Part shown: piece after piece, positions 16,783-25,057 of the stretch
How positions within the stretch are numbered: position 1 is the stretch's first letter
How the letters are laid out: the number at the start of each line of letters is the position of its first letter
Origin: Anaerolineae bacterium
Lineage (GTDB): Bacteria > Chloroflexota > Anaerolineae > Promineifilales > Promineifilaceae
Reading direction: 5' to 3'
Length of the DNA stretch: 64,000 nucleotides
Assembly (NCBI GenBank): GCA_020848035.1
Contig: JADLAX010000074.1
Coordinates: 1 to 64,000, forward strand
Position numbers and translations under genes: made by a program
Notes under the pieces: generated by a model
Database searches by the model: none
Told to the model about the DNA's origin: nothing
The model's input: only the letters and a program-made list of their open reading frames with translations

Positions 16783-18201
16783 ATGCGGGCCGTTCAATAT
16801 CGCAAGCATTGGGTCAGCCTGGGGGCTGGTTTGCTGGTCCTGGCAATCTACCTGCCCACGGTACCCCGCGACCTGACCTGGTTGGCCCACAGCGGTGATG
16901 GCGGAGAGCTCATCACCGCCGCCGTCACCCTGGGCATTCCCCACCCACCGGGTTACCCAACCTACGTTTTGCTGGGCAAACTGGCCAGCTTTTTGCCCGT
17001 TGAACCCGTTGCCTACCGTTTTCATCTGCTGTCTGCCCTGTGCGCGGCGCTGGCCGCTGCTTTGCTAACCGCCACCGTGCAAGAGCGGCAAAAGGAACCA
17101 GCTTCATCCTGGCCGCAGCTTCTGGCAATCGTGCCGGGCTGCCTCTTCGCCTTTTCCCCGCTGGTTTGGCAGCAGGCCCGGGTTGCCGAGGTCTACACCC
17201 TGAACCTGGCGGTGGTGGCTCTATTTCTGTGGCTGCTGCTCAGGCAGAAGCCGTCGCCGTTCATCACGGGCCTGTTTTTTGGCCTGAGCCTGACCACACA
17301 CCTCACTTCTGTCTTGCTGCTGCCACTGGGACTGGCGCTTACGCCTGCCCGAAGCTGGGGGCGTTTTGGCTCGGGTGCGCTGCTGGGCACGACGCCATTT
17401 TTGCTGCTGCCGGTTTTGGCCCGGCAAGGCAGCCCGGTCATCTGGGGCGATCCGACCTCTCTGTGCGGCTGGTTCTGGCTGGTCTCGGCGCAAATTTACC
17501 AACCAAACCAGTTGGCCCTGCCCTGGGCAAATGCCTGGCCGCGAGTGGCGGAGTGGGGTGAACCTTTTTTGTGGCAGTTGATGATTGTTGGCTGGCCGCT
17601 CCTGGTGTTGGCTGGTTGGCAGCAGTACAACGGCCGTTCCTCCCTAACGCCAAAAACGTGGTGGCTGCTGGTGGGAACGGCCGTTGCTTACCTGATTTAC
17701 GCTTTTTTCTATCGCACGAGTGACGCCATCGTGCTTACCCTGCCCGCCTGGTTAATCCTGAGCTTGAGTTTAGAACCAGCCCTAAATCGGCTGGGCAAAT
17801 GGGCCCTGGTCTTGCCGGGAGCGGCACTTTTGTTACACTTAGCGGGCAATACTGGTGCAAATATTCACAATATCCGGGTAGAAGCGGAACACATCCTAAA
17901 CGCAACACCAGCAGAGGCCATTCTCGTTACCTCTGGTGATCCAGATATTTTTGCCATGTGGTATTTTCACCATGTAGAGCACCAGCGACCAGATATCACG
18001 TTAGTCGACAGCGCATTGTTTGCCTTCGACTGGTACCGAGCCCACCTTGGTCGACAATATCCGTACTTGCGTGCCCTAGAAGAAGACAATCTGCCATTGT
18101 TTGAGTCGGAGAATCAGCGGCAAAAAGCCGTTTGTTATGCGCACTTTTTTAGTGAACCGGATCGGTCCAGAGCGGTGCGCTGTGTTGAGGGAAGTAACTG
18201 A
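16783..18201 (+). CDS. DUF2723 (GT-C-like) membrane protein
   Basis: 472 aa polytopic protein. It opens with the DUF2723 signature: TM1, then TWLAHSGDGGEL (Asp39 is the likely catalytic acid in the first loop), then GIPHPPGYPTY. The family is related to protein O-mannosyltransferases (GT39/GT-C) that use polyprenyl-linked sugars. About ten TM helices and a C-terminal soluble tail are present (about 380-472, including the CHF-like YFHHVEHQRPDITLV region). The ATG at 16783 is 2 nt past the GT2 stop; the longer open frame upstream overlaps GT2 and is not used. It is tightly packed in the cluster. Confidence 0.82.
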   Translation: MRAVQYRKHWVSLGAGLLVLAIYLPTVPRDLTWLAHSGDGGELITAAVTLGIPHPPGYPTYVLLGKLASFLPVEPVAYRFHLLSALCAALAAALLTATVQERQKEPASSWPQLLAIVPGCLFAFSPLVWQQARVAEVYTLNLAVVALFLWLLLRQKPSPFITGLFFGLSLTTHLTSVLLLPLGLALTPARSWGRFGSGALLGTTPFLLLPVLARQGSPVIWGDPTSLCGWFWLVSAQIYQPNQLALPWANAWPRVAEWGEPFLWQLMIVGWPLLVLAGWQQYNGRSSLTPKTWWLLVGTAVAYLIYAFFYRTSDAIVLTLPAWLILSLSLEPALNRLGKWALVLPGAALLLHLAGNTGANIHNIRVEAEHILNATPAEAILVTSGDPDIFAMWYFHHVEHQRPDITLVDSALFAFDWYRAHLGRQYPYLRALEEDNLPLFESENQRQKAVCYAHFFSEPDRSRAVRCVEGSN

Positions 18202-20247
18202 GTGACAACCAAAATAGATAGCGTAGACACCAAGTCGCCACGGGTCTCGGCCCGGCCTTTGCCCTGGAAGCCTGTATTGTTGCTGATCGGGCTGGCGCTG
18301 CTGCTGTGGCTGGGCGTAAAGGGCTGGCGCATGGGTCGCGCCATTAACTCCTTGTTGGCGCAGCGAGAAACGGCCGAATTGCTCATGGCCAATGGTCTTA
18401 CCAACATTGACCCAGACCAGGCCGAAGACCTGGTGCTGACGGTGCGGCGGGATTTTGTTATCTTGCGCGATGAGACGGCCTTTGTCCATCCGCTGCTGCC
18501 ACACCTGGGCTGGGTGCCCCAAGCTGGCCCGCTGCTTGTCTCCAGCCCTCAGCTCCTGGAAATGGCCGATGCCGGGACCGAAACGGCCGTTCACGCCGTC
18601 ACCGCTCTTAAACCCATTCTTCTGCTGTTACAATCCGATCAGGCTGGGGCAGCGAGCCTGCCCCAACTCGTTCACGCCCTGGACGAAGCGCGGCCTGGTT
18701 TAGCCCAGGCCAGCCAATCGTTCGACAGGGTTGCCCACGCCCGGGCCAACATTGAAAATCTGGACCAGTTTCCCCAGCAGATCCAATCTCTGTTTGCCCG
18801 GGCCGATGAATGGCTGCCGATTGGGCAGGACAGCCTGACCGTGGTGCAGATTTTGCCGGACATTTTGGGGGTAGACGGCCGTCGCCACTATTTGCTGCTG
18901 GCCCAAAATGAAGATGAAATTCGGGCCACCGGCGGCTTCATTTCAGGCCTGGGCCTGCTCACCGTGGAGGATGGCGATATCCACGAGCTGACCTTCCAGG
19001 ATGCCAGCACCTTCGATAACGTCAACCTGCGCGAAAACTCCGCATCGTATGGCTTCCCGCCCAAACCGCTGTACGAATTGATGAAGCTGGATTATTTCCT
19101 GATGCGCGATGCCAACTATTGGCCCGATTTCCCTTACTCAGCCCAGGCAGCCATTGATCTCTACTTAAAAGTGGCACCAGAGACGCAAATTGATGGCGTG
19201 ATTGCCATCGACCAGGAGTTTATGAGCTTATTGGTGGCCGCCACCGGCCCGGTTACCATTCCCCAAACCGGGCAGACCATTACCGCGCAAAACACGGTAG
19301 AAAGCTTCCGCAGCGCCTTTAACATCCAGGAAGGGCAAACTGTTGCCGAGTGGATTGGCAACCGCAAAGCCTTTTTAACCACATTTGCCTCGGCTATCCT
19401 CACCAAAGTGCAGTCTGATTTTGGCAGTGTGGACCCGATTGTGTTTACCCAAAACATTCATGCGGCTCTGGCCAGCCGACATTTGCAGCTTTACATGCTC
19501 GACGCAAACGAACAGGCAACTTTGGACGCTTTGAACTGGGACGGCCGTTTGGAAGACCCCGCAGGGCAAGATTTCTTGTTGGTGCTGGACACCAACATGG
19601 GTTTCAACAAAACCAATATGCATGTGGCTAGAAGCATTACCTACGATGTCGCGCTGGCGGCTGCGGGAACGGCCGTTGCCGACCTCACCATTTCTTACAC
19701 CCACGCCACACCCGCCGCGGATGGCCTGCCTTGTGAACAGGGCATTTCCTATGTCAATGCGCCCACCTACGAGGAAATTGCCGACCGCTGCTACTTCAAC
19801 TTTCTCCGCGTGTACACACCCCCGGGCACAGCTTTACAAGACGCTACCACGCACTTTATTCCAGGGGATATCCTGGTCAGCACCGTGCCGTGGAACCAGC
19901 CTGCCGAAACAATCAATGAGTTTGCCAATTTCACAACCTTCACCAATTTTATGATGGTGCCGCGCGGCGACAGCCTGACCACGTCATTTACCTATGAACT
20001 GCCAACCCGTGTGGTTCGGGCCGAAAACGGCCGTAACATCTACCAGCTCTGGCTTCGGCAACAAGCAGGCACTGTGGGCGATCCGGTGTCGGCGAGCGTG
20101 ACTTTGCCACCTGGCGCGGCCCTTGTTAAAACCAGCGCCAGTCAGGAAGCCCAGATCAATCAATCGGGCAGCACGGTCAATTTTCAGCTTGATTTGCACG
20201 AGGACACGCTGTTAACCGTTATTTTTGAAGACACAGCCGATGAATAG
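18202..20247 (+). CDS. DUF4012 domain protein
   Basis: 681 aa. One N-terminal TM helix (about 22-40) precedes a large extracytoplasmic part that carries the DUF4012 hallmark LLLAQNEDEIRATGGFISG at about 232-250, followed by a domain to about 680 rich in beta strands. DUF4012 proteins are widespread in Gram-positive bacteria and Chloroflexota near surface-polysaccharide genes, and their biochemical role is not established. The GTG start directly follows the DUF2723 stop codon (TGA-GTG), and the next gene overlaps its end by 8 bp. Confidence 0.8.
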   Translation: MTTKIDSVDTKSPRVSARPLPWKPVLLLIGLALLLWLGVKGWRMGRAINSLLAQRETAELLMANGLTNIDPDQAEDLVLTVRRDFVILRDETAFVHPLLPHLGWVPQAGPLLVSSPQLLEMADAGTETAVHAVTALKPILLLLQSDQAGAASLPQLVHALDEARPGLAQASQSFDRVAHARANIENLDQFPQQIQSLFARADEWLPIGQDSLTVVQILPDILGVDGRRHYLLLAQNEDEIRATGGFISGLGLLTVEDGDIHELTFQDASTFDNVNLRENSASYGFPPKPLYELMKLDYFLMRDANYWPDFPYSAQAAIDLYLKVAPETQIDGVIAIDQEFMSLLVAATGPVTIPQTGQTITAQNTVESFRSAFNIQEGQTVAEWIGNRKAFLTTFASAILTKVQSDFGSVDPIVFTQNIHAALASRHLQLYMLDANEQATLDALNWDGRLEDPAGQDFLLVLDTNMGFNKTNMHVARSITYDVALAAAGTAVADLTISYTHATPAADGLPCEQGISYVNAPTYEEIADRCYFNFLRVYTPPGTALQDATTHFIPGDILVSTVPWNQPAETINEFANFTTFTNFMMVPRGDSLTTSFTYELPTRVVRAENGRNIYQLWLRQQAGTVGDPVSASVTLPPGAALVKTSASQEAQINQSGSTVNFQLDLHEDTLLTVIFEDTADE

Positions 20248-21124
20248 AAACTTGTTGTTCACCCTTGTTTTTTTGGCCACAACGGCCGTTTTTTATCTGG
20301 AAGGTGCCCACGTACCGGCAGTTCTAAGCATGGGGGCGCACCAAACCATCCCCACCCGCACCCCAACGCCGTCGCCGCCGACGGCAACCCAGCCCAGCGG
20401 CGGGGGTGGAACCAACCCCACAGCCACCCACACACCCGCTGCGGCGGTCGCTTCCCCCACTTCCACCCTGCTGCCGGTGAACATTGCCCCTACTCCGGTG
20501 GGTGGTTTTTTGCCAACGGCCGTTCCCTGCGGCAGCAGCCCCACCATCCAAACGCTCGGGGCGACCAACGTGCGCAGCGGGCCAGGGCTGCAATATGACG
20601 TCATTGGCGAGTTGGTTTACCTGGAAGTGCGCTACATCGTCGGGCGGGCGGAAACGGCCGAATGGTGGCTCATCCAGTTCAATAACGGCCAGTTGGGCTG
20701 GGTGTCCAACGACATTGTGCTGGTGCAGGGATACACGCCCATTGTGCCAATTGTGGAAGCGCCGCCGCTGAACGGCAGCACGCCCACACCGGCCGCCCTG
20801 TGGAACCCCACGCCGTTCCCGTCTTGCACCGTTACCCCGGTGCCTAGCAACACACCAACGGCCGCTGCTGAAACCGCCCAGGTGGTGGCCGAGCCAACCG
20901 CAACACCCACCTCGCCGCCCACCGAAATTCCGCCGACCGAAGTGCTGCCCACCGCTACACCAATTAGCCAGCCAACGGCCGTTGCCGTAAATCCTACAGC
21001 CCCAACAGTCACGGCCGTTCCCACCGCAGCCCCAGAGCAAGGTGGTGGCAGCAGCGTGATCTTCATCGGTCTGGCCGCCGTGGTGGCCGTTGGTCTGGGA
21101 GTCTTCTTCTTGCGCCGACGTTAA
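20240..21124 (+). CDS. SH3b-domain protein with Thr/Pro stalks and C-terminal TM
   Basis: 294 aa from the ATG at 20240, which overlaps the end of the DUF4012 gene. A signal peptide (about 4-22) and a Thr/Pro stalk lead to a bacterial SH3 domain at about 95-165 (ATNVRSGPGLQYDVIGEL, ending GWVSNDIVLVQGY). A second Thr/Pro/Ala stalk follows and a C-terminal TM helix ends in RRR. Bacterial SH3 domains often bind cell-wall peptides. The layout (secreted binding module, stalk, TM) repeats that of the proteins at 10485 and 14301. Confidence 0.78.
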   Translation: MNRNLLFTLVFLATTAVFYLEGAHVPAVLSMGAHQTIPTRTPTPSPPTATQPSGGGGTNPTATHTPAAAVASPTSTLLPVNIAPTPVGGFLPTAVPCGSSPTIQTLGATNVRSGPGLQYDVIGELVYLEVRYIVGRAETAEWWLIQFNNGQLGWVSNDIVLVQGYTPIVPIVEAPPLNGSTPTPAALWNPTPFPSCTVTPVPSNTPTAAAETAQVVAEPTATPTSPPTEIPPTEVLPTATPISQPTAVAVNPTAPTVTAVPTAAPEQGGGSSVIFIGLAAVVAVGLGVFFLRRR

Positions 21125-21140
21125 CCAGGCCGCACAACCT

Positions 21141-22547
21141 ATGCCGCTGAAGCCAGCCCTCAAGCAATTTTTTGCCTTCACGGTTTTTATTGTCCTGGCT
21201 TCACTCGACAATGCGGCGGCGGGCGTATTGCCGCCGCTGTATGCCATCATCGCCCGTGATTTACAGGCCAGTGATGCGGCCTTGGGGTCGGTAACGGCCG
21301 TTTACATCCTCATCGTGGCCGTGGCCGCCGTCTTTTGGGGCTACCGGGGCGACCAGAAAAGCCGCAAACCACTGCTGTTTTGGGGCACCCTGGTCTGGGT
21401 CAGCGCCATGCTGCTCACCACCCTGGCCCAAACATTTCCCCTCTTTTTGCTGTTCCAAATGGTAACGGCCGTTGGCGTGGGCGGCATCAGCTCGTTGGGC
21501 TTTAGCGTGATTAGCGATCTTGTTCCAGCCCACCGTCGTGGCCTGGCCCTCAGCCTGTGGAGCGTCTCACAAGGCATTGGCGCTTCGCTGGGGGCGCTGC
21601 TGGCCGGTACCGTAGGCGCGTTCGACTGGCGCTATCCCTTCTGGATTATTGCCGGGGTTGGCCTGCTGTTTGCCATCCTTTTCCTCTTCACCAGCGAACC
21701 CCGGCGCGGCCAGGCGGAACCGCAGCTCCAACCCGTTTTTGCCCAGGGCAAAACGTACGATTACCGCATCAGCCGGGCCGACATTGCCCTCATCCTGCGG
21801 CAAAACAGCAACCGCTGGCTGCTGTGGCAGAGCTTCTTCTACTCGCTGGCCTTTGGCTCCACCGTCTGGATTCCGCGCTGGGCGGTGGCCCGGGTGCAGG
21901 CCGAAGGGTACACGCTGGAAACGGCCACCATCGTGGGCAACCTGATCATTGCTGTGCTGAGCCTGGGGGGATTTACGGCCGTTCTCTCCGGCCATTTGGG
22001 CGACCGCTGGCAGCAAATCGGGCGCGGCCGGGCCAGGCTGGCTGCGCTGGGTCTGCTGGTTGCGGCGCCCCTGTACGTCTGGCTCTACTTCATTCCTTTT
22101 CGCAACCTGGCCTTGCCGGAGGGGGGCAGCTTCGTGGCGCTGGCTACGGCCGTTCTGCTCGCCTTTGTCAGCAACGGGTGGGTGATTCTGGCGTTTGTGG
22201 TGGCCTTTACGGCCGTTACCTTCCAATCGGCCGATCCGCCCAACTGGGCCGCCATGATCACCGACGTGAACCTGCCCGAACATCGCGGCACCATCATCGG
22301 CATCAGCCGCCTCTTTCGCGCCGTGGGCAATGCCATCAGCGTCTGGCTGGCCGGTTGGCTGTTTGCCAGCCTCACCAGCCGCCTGCCCGAGCCAGAAAAT
22401 TACGCCGTCGGGCTGGCCCTCTTCCAGATTCTTGTCCTCCCGGCGCTGCTCTGTTACCTGGTTTTACAAAAATACATTGCCCACGACAGGGCGCAGGTTG
22501 CACAGCAGCTCACCGCCCGCGCCCAGGAGCAAAATCCCGCCGGGTAA
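21141..22547 (+). CDS. Major facilitator superfamily transporter
   Basis: 468 aa, 12 TM helices. MFS motif A-like GYRGDQKSRKP lies between TM2 and TM3. The second half repeats it as SGHLGDRW. TM1 has DNAAAGVLPPL, reminiscent of Spinster-type carriers (SLDNAAAGV, PAHRRGLALSLWSVSQGIG). The ATG at 21141 fits the family start. It lies 123 bp before the GntR regulator and the demethylation genes on the same strand, so it may import their substrate, but this is only context. It is rich in ACGGCCGT. Confidence 0.85.
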   Translation: MPLKPALKQFFAFTVFIVLASLDNAAAGVLPPLYAIIARDLQASDAALGSVTAVYILIVAVAAVFWGYRGDQKSRKPLLFWGTLVWVSAMLLTTLAQTFPLFLLFQMVTAVGVGGISSLGFSVISDLVPAHRRGLALSLWSVSQGIGASLGALLAGTVGAFDWRYPFWIIAGVGLLFAILFLFTSEPRRGQAEPQLQPVFAQGKTYDYRISRADIALILRQNSNRWLLWQSFFYSLAFGSTVWIPRWAVARVQAEGYTLETATIVGNLIIAVLSLGGFTAVLSGHLGDRWQQIGRGRARLAALGLLVAAPLYVWLYFIPFRNLALPEGGSFVALATAVLLAFVSNGWVILAFVVAFTAVTFQSADPPNWAAMITDVNLPEHRGTIIGISRLFRAVGNAISVWLAGWLFASLTSRLPEPENYAVGLALFQILVLPALLCYLVLQKYIAHDRAQVAQQLTARAQEQNPAG

Positions 22548-22606
22548 ATCCCCGACAGCCAGGATTGGCGCACCACCAAACGTGTGTTAAGATTCCGCCA
22601 CGCCTA

Positions 22607-22625
22607 GATATATCACTGATATATC
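22607..22625. promoter_or_regulatory. Perfect 19-nt palindrome, candidate GntR operator
   Basis: GATATATCACTGATATATC is a perfect inverted repeat about one central base. It lies 44 bp before the ATG of the GntR/FCD regulator. Its size and AT-rich symmetric form fit a dimeric winged-HTH operator and suggest autoregulation. The base composition stands out from the surrounding GC-rich DNA. Confidence 0.55.
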
Positions 22626-22669
22626 AAATCACGACTCTACATACGCATTCGCATTTTGAGGGCAGTAAA

Positions 22670-23365
22670 ATGGGTGCATCCGGCCATCCCCCACGATCAC
22701 TCAGCGAGCAGGCTTACGAGGCGCTGCGCCAGCGCATTGTGACGCTGGTTTTAGCGCCCAACGCCGTGGTGGATGAAGCGCAGCTCCAACGAGAACTCGG
22801 CCTGGGCCGCACGCCCATTCGCGAGGCGCTGAAGCGGCTGGAGCTGGAGCGGCTCATCACCATCATTCCCCGGCGCGGCATTTTTGTTACCCCCATCAAC
22901 CTCACCGACTTGCAGCGCCTGTACGAAGTACGGGTCAATTTAGAAGGCCTGGCCGCAGAACTGGCGGCGCAGCGCGGCACGGCCGTTCACTGGCAAGAAA
23001 TGGCCCTCATTCTCGATCAGGCAGCCGGGCTGGACACCTTCTCCGCCGCACAGCTCATTGCCATCGACGAAGGCTGCCACCGCATCATCTACCAGGCCGC
23101 CGACAACCAATTTTTGCAGCAGACGCTGACCGCGCTCTTCCCGCTCAGCCTGCGCCTGTGGCACGTTGCCCTGGCCAGGCTGGGCGACAAAAAAGATTCA
23201 ATCATCGAGTACCAACATATTGTCGAACACCAGGTCATTCTGGCGGCGCTGCAAGCGGGTGATGCCCCCGCCGCCGCCGACCTGATGCGCCGCCACGTCG
23301 CCGCGTACCAGCAGTACATCGAAAACATTATTCTTGGCAAATCGGCCCAGCTGCAAGCGGCCTGA
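22670..23365 (+). CDS. GntR family regulator, FadR/FCD subfamily
   Basis: 231 aa. The winged HTH is at about 10-75 (LSEQAYEALRQRIV, LGRTPIREALKRLE, IPRRGIFVTPI). An all-helical FCD ligand domain follows (about 85-215), with candidate metal ligands in IDEGCHR, VEHQVIL and MRRHV. FCD regulators usually bind organic acids or related small molecules and release DNA on binding. The ATG at 22670 follows GAGGG; the frame is open far upstream but overlaps the transporter gene. It directly precedes the demethylation genes and is the natural candidate for their control. Confidence 0.9.
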   Translation: MGASGHPPRSLSEQAYEALRQRIVTLVLAPNAVVDEAQLQRELGLGRTPIREALKRLELERLITIIPRRGIFVTPINLTDLQRLYEVRVNLEGLAAELAAQRGTAVHWQEMALILDQAAGLDTFSAAQLIAIDEGCHRIIYQAADNQFLQQTLTALFPLSLRLWHVALARLGDKKDSIIEYQHIVEHQVILAALQAGDAPAAADLMRRHVAAYQQYIENIILGKSAQLQAA

Positions 23366-23387
23366 TTATCTCGCAGATTTACCAGGT

Positions 23388-23412
23388 TTTAATCCGCGTT
23401 AATCCGCGGCCT
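23388..23412. repeat. TTAATCCGCG repeat before mttB-like gene
   Basis: TTTTAATCCGCGTTAATCCGCGG contains two TTAATCCGCG copies and a CCGCGTTAATCCGCGG inverted core. A longer copy sits at 25004-25036 before the next gene. The element ends 8 nt before the AGGAGG of the mttB-like gene. Confidence 0.7.
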
Positions 23413-23435
23413 ATTTTCTTAGGAGGTACCCGTCT

Positions 23436-24968
23436 ATGAGCAAGGATAGACGCCAGCGCCGTGTGGGTCGCCGCGACCGACACCATGCTGATCCGGAGGC
23501 AACGGCCGTTGCCCAAATCGCCCAACCCGTCAACAACCTGCCCGTCTACGAACTGGTCAACGAAGAGGGGCTGAACAAAATCCACCACGCCTCCCTGGAA
23601 ATCCTTTCCGATGTGGGCATCGACTTTTACGACGACGAAGCGCAGGCCATCCTCAAGCAGCACGGCGTCCGAATGGCAGGCGACACCGCCTTCTTCGACC
23701 GGGAAATGATTGCCGAGTACGTCGCCAAAGCGCCGCGCCACTTCACCCAGCTGGCCCGTAACCCGGAGCGAAATGTGGTCATCGGCGGCAATCACGTCTG
23801 TTTTGCCCCGGTGTACGGCCCGCCGTTTGTGGTTGACCTGGATCGCGGCCGGCGCGAGGCAACGCTGGCCGACTTCCGCAACTTCGTCCAGCTCACCTAC
23901 CAGAGCCCCTACCTGCACCACTCCGGCGGCACCATCGTCGAACCCACCGACGAGCCCACCCACACCCGCCACCTGGACATGGTTTACAGCCACGTCAAAT
24001 ACAGCGACAAGCCATTTATGGGCTCGGTCACCTCCGCCGCCAACGCCGCCGACAGCGTCAGGATGGCCGAAATTGTGTTTGGCGCGGACGAAATCCGACA
24101 GCAGCCCGCCCTGCTGTCGCTCATCAACATCAGCAGCCCGCGCCGCCTGGACGACCGCATGTTGGGCGCGCTGAAGGTGTACGCCAAGGCCAACCAGGCG
24201 CTCATCATCACCCCGTTTTTGTTTTCTGGGGCGATGGCCCCCGTGGGCGTGGCCGGAACGCTGGTGCAGCTTAACGCCGAAGCGCTGGCGGGCATTGTGT
24301 TTACCCAGATGGTCAATCCCGGCACGCCGGTGGTGTACGGCGCATTCCAGACCAACATCGATCTGCAAAGCGGTGCGCCCGTTTTTGGCTCGCCAGAAAG
24401 CCAGATTGCCCTGTACGTGGCGGCCCAACTGGCCCGCCTACACGGCCTGCCCTTCCGCAGCGGCGGCATGTTTGCCAGCAGCAAAATCGCCGATGCCCAG
24501 GCGGCTTACGAATCGTTGATGGTGATGCTGCCCACGGTGCTCGCCCGGGTGAACTTTGTGCTGCACGCGGCGGGCTGGCTGGAAGGTGGTCTGGCTGCTG
24601 GCTATGAGAAATTTGTGCTGGACATCGAGCTGCTGGGCATGTTCCACAAATATTTGCAGGGGCTGGATTTGTCGGAAAATGGACTGGCGCTGGAGTCGCT
24701 GCGTACGGTGCCTACCGATGGTCACCACCTGGGCACGCCGCACACCATGCAGAACTTCCGTCACGCCTTTCATCGCTCCACCCTGTTTGATTACAACTCG
24801 TTTGAGCAGTGGCGGGATGAAGGGGGCTTGACGGCGACGCAGAAGGCAAACGGCCGTTACAAAACCCTCCTCCGCCAATACGAAGCCCCCCACCTCGACC
24901 CGGCCATTGACGAAGCACTCCAGGCATTTATGGCGCAACGGAAAGGTGAAATTAAACCGGAATATTGA
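23436..24968 (+). CDS. MttB-family (non-pyrrolysine) methylamine:corrinoid methyltransferase
   Basis: 510 aa TIM-barrel protein of the trimethylamine methyltransferase superfamily. These enzymes transfer a methyl group from a quaternary or tertiary amine to Co(I) of a cognate corrinoid protein. The sequence shows family blocks such as ASLEILSDVGIDFYDDEA, GTIVEPTD, SPESQIALYVAAQLARLHGLP and AGWLEGGLAAGYEKFVLD. The frame has no internal TAG, so it is the non-Pyl (MtgB-like) branch, whose characterised members use glycine betaine and other betaines. AGGAGG lies 9 nt before the ATG. A short basic N-terminus (about 1-25) precedes the homologous part. The partner corrinoid protein and activator are further down the same run. 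Confidence 0.88.
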   Translation: MSKDRRQRRVGRRDRHHADPEATAVAQIAQPVNNLPVYELVNEEGLNKIHHASLEILSDVGIDFYDDEAQAILKQHGVRMAGDTAFFDREMIAEYVAKAPRHFTQLARNPERNVVIGGNHVCFAPVYGPPFVVDLDRGRREATLADFRNFVQLTYQSPYLHHSGGTIVEPTDEPTHTRHLDMVYSHVKYSDKPFMGSVTSAANAADSVRMAEIVFGADEIRQQPALLSLINISSPRRLDDRMLGALKVYAKANQALIITPFLFSGAMAPVGVAGTLVQLNAEALAGIVFTQMVNPGTPVVYGAFQTNIDLQSGAPVFGSPESQIALYVAAQLARLHGLPFRSGGMFASSKIADAQAAYESLMVMLPTVLARVNFVLHAAGWLEGGLAAGYEKFVLDIELLGMFHKYLQGLDLSENGLALESLRTVPTDGHHLGTPHTMQNFRHAFHRSTLFDYNSFEQWRDEGGLTATQKANGRYKTLLRQYEAPHLDPAIDEALQAFMAQRKGEIKPEY

Positions 24969-24969
24969 G

Positions 24970-25036
24970 AGCAATAATTGGATAATTGGGTCAATTACCC
25001 AGTTTAATCCGCGTTTTTCCGCGTTAATCCGCGGCC
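24970..25036. repeat. TAATTGG and TTAATCCGCG repeats in intercistronic gap
   Basis: A short TAATTGG/CCAATTA-type inverted element (ATAATTGGGTCAATTACCC) is followed by TTTAATCCGCGTTTTTCCGCGTTAATCCGCGG. The second part repeats the element upstream of the mttB-like gene. Confidence 0.75.
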
Positions 25037-25057
25037 AATTTTCAAGGAGTTTTGAAC

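Noticed and set aside
21557..22669. Long frame upstream of the GntR gene as a 602-aa protein
   Set aside because: It lies out of frame inside the MFS gene and has the Arg/Pro/Gly-rich composition of a shadow frame.
23436..24968. Pyrrolysine-containing MttB
   Set aside because: The frame has no in-frame TAG and no pyl genes are nearby, so it is the non-Pyl branch.
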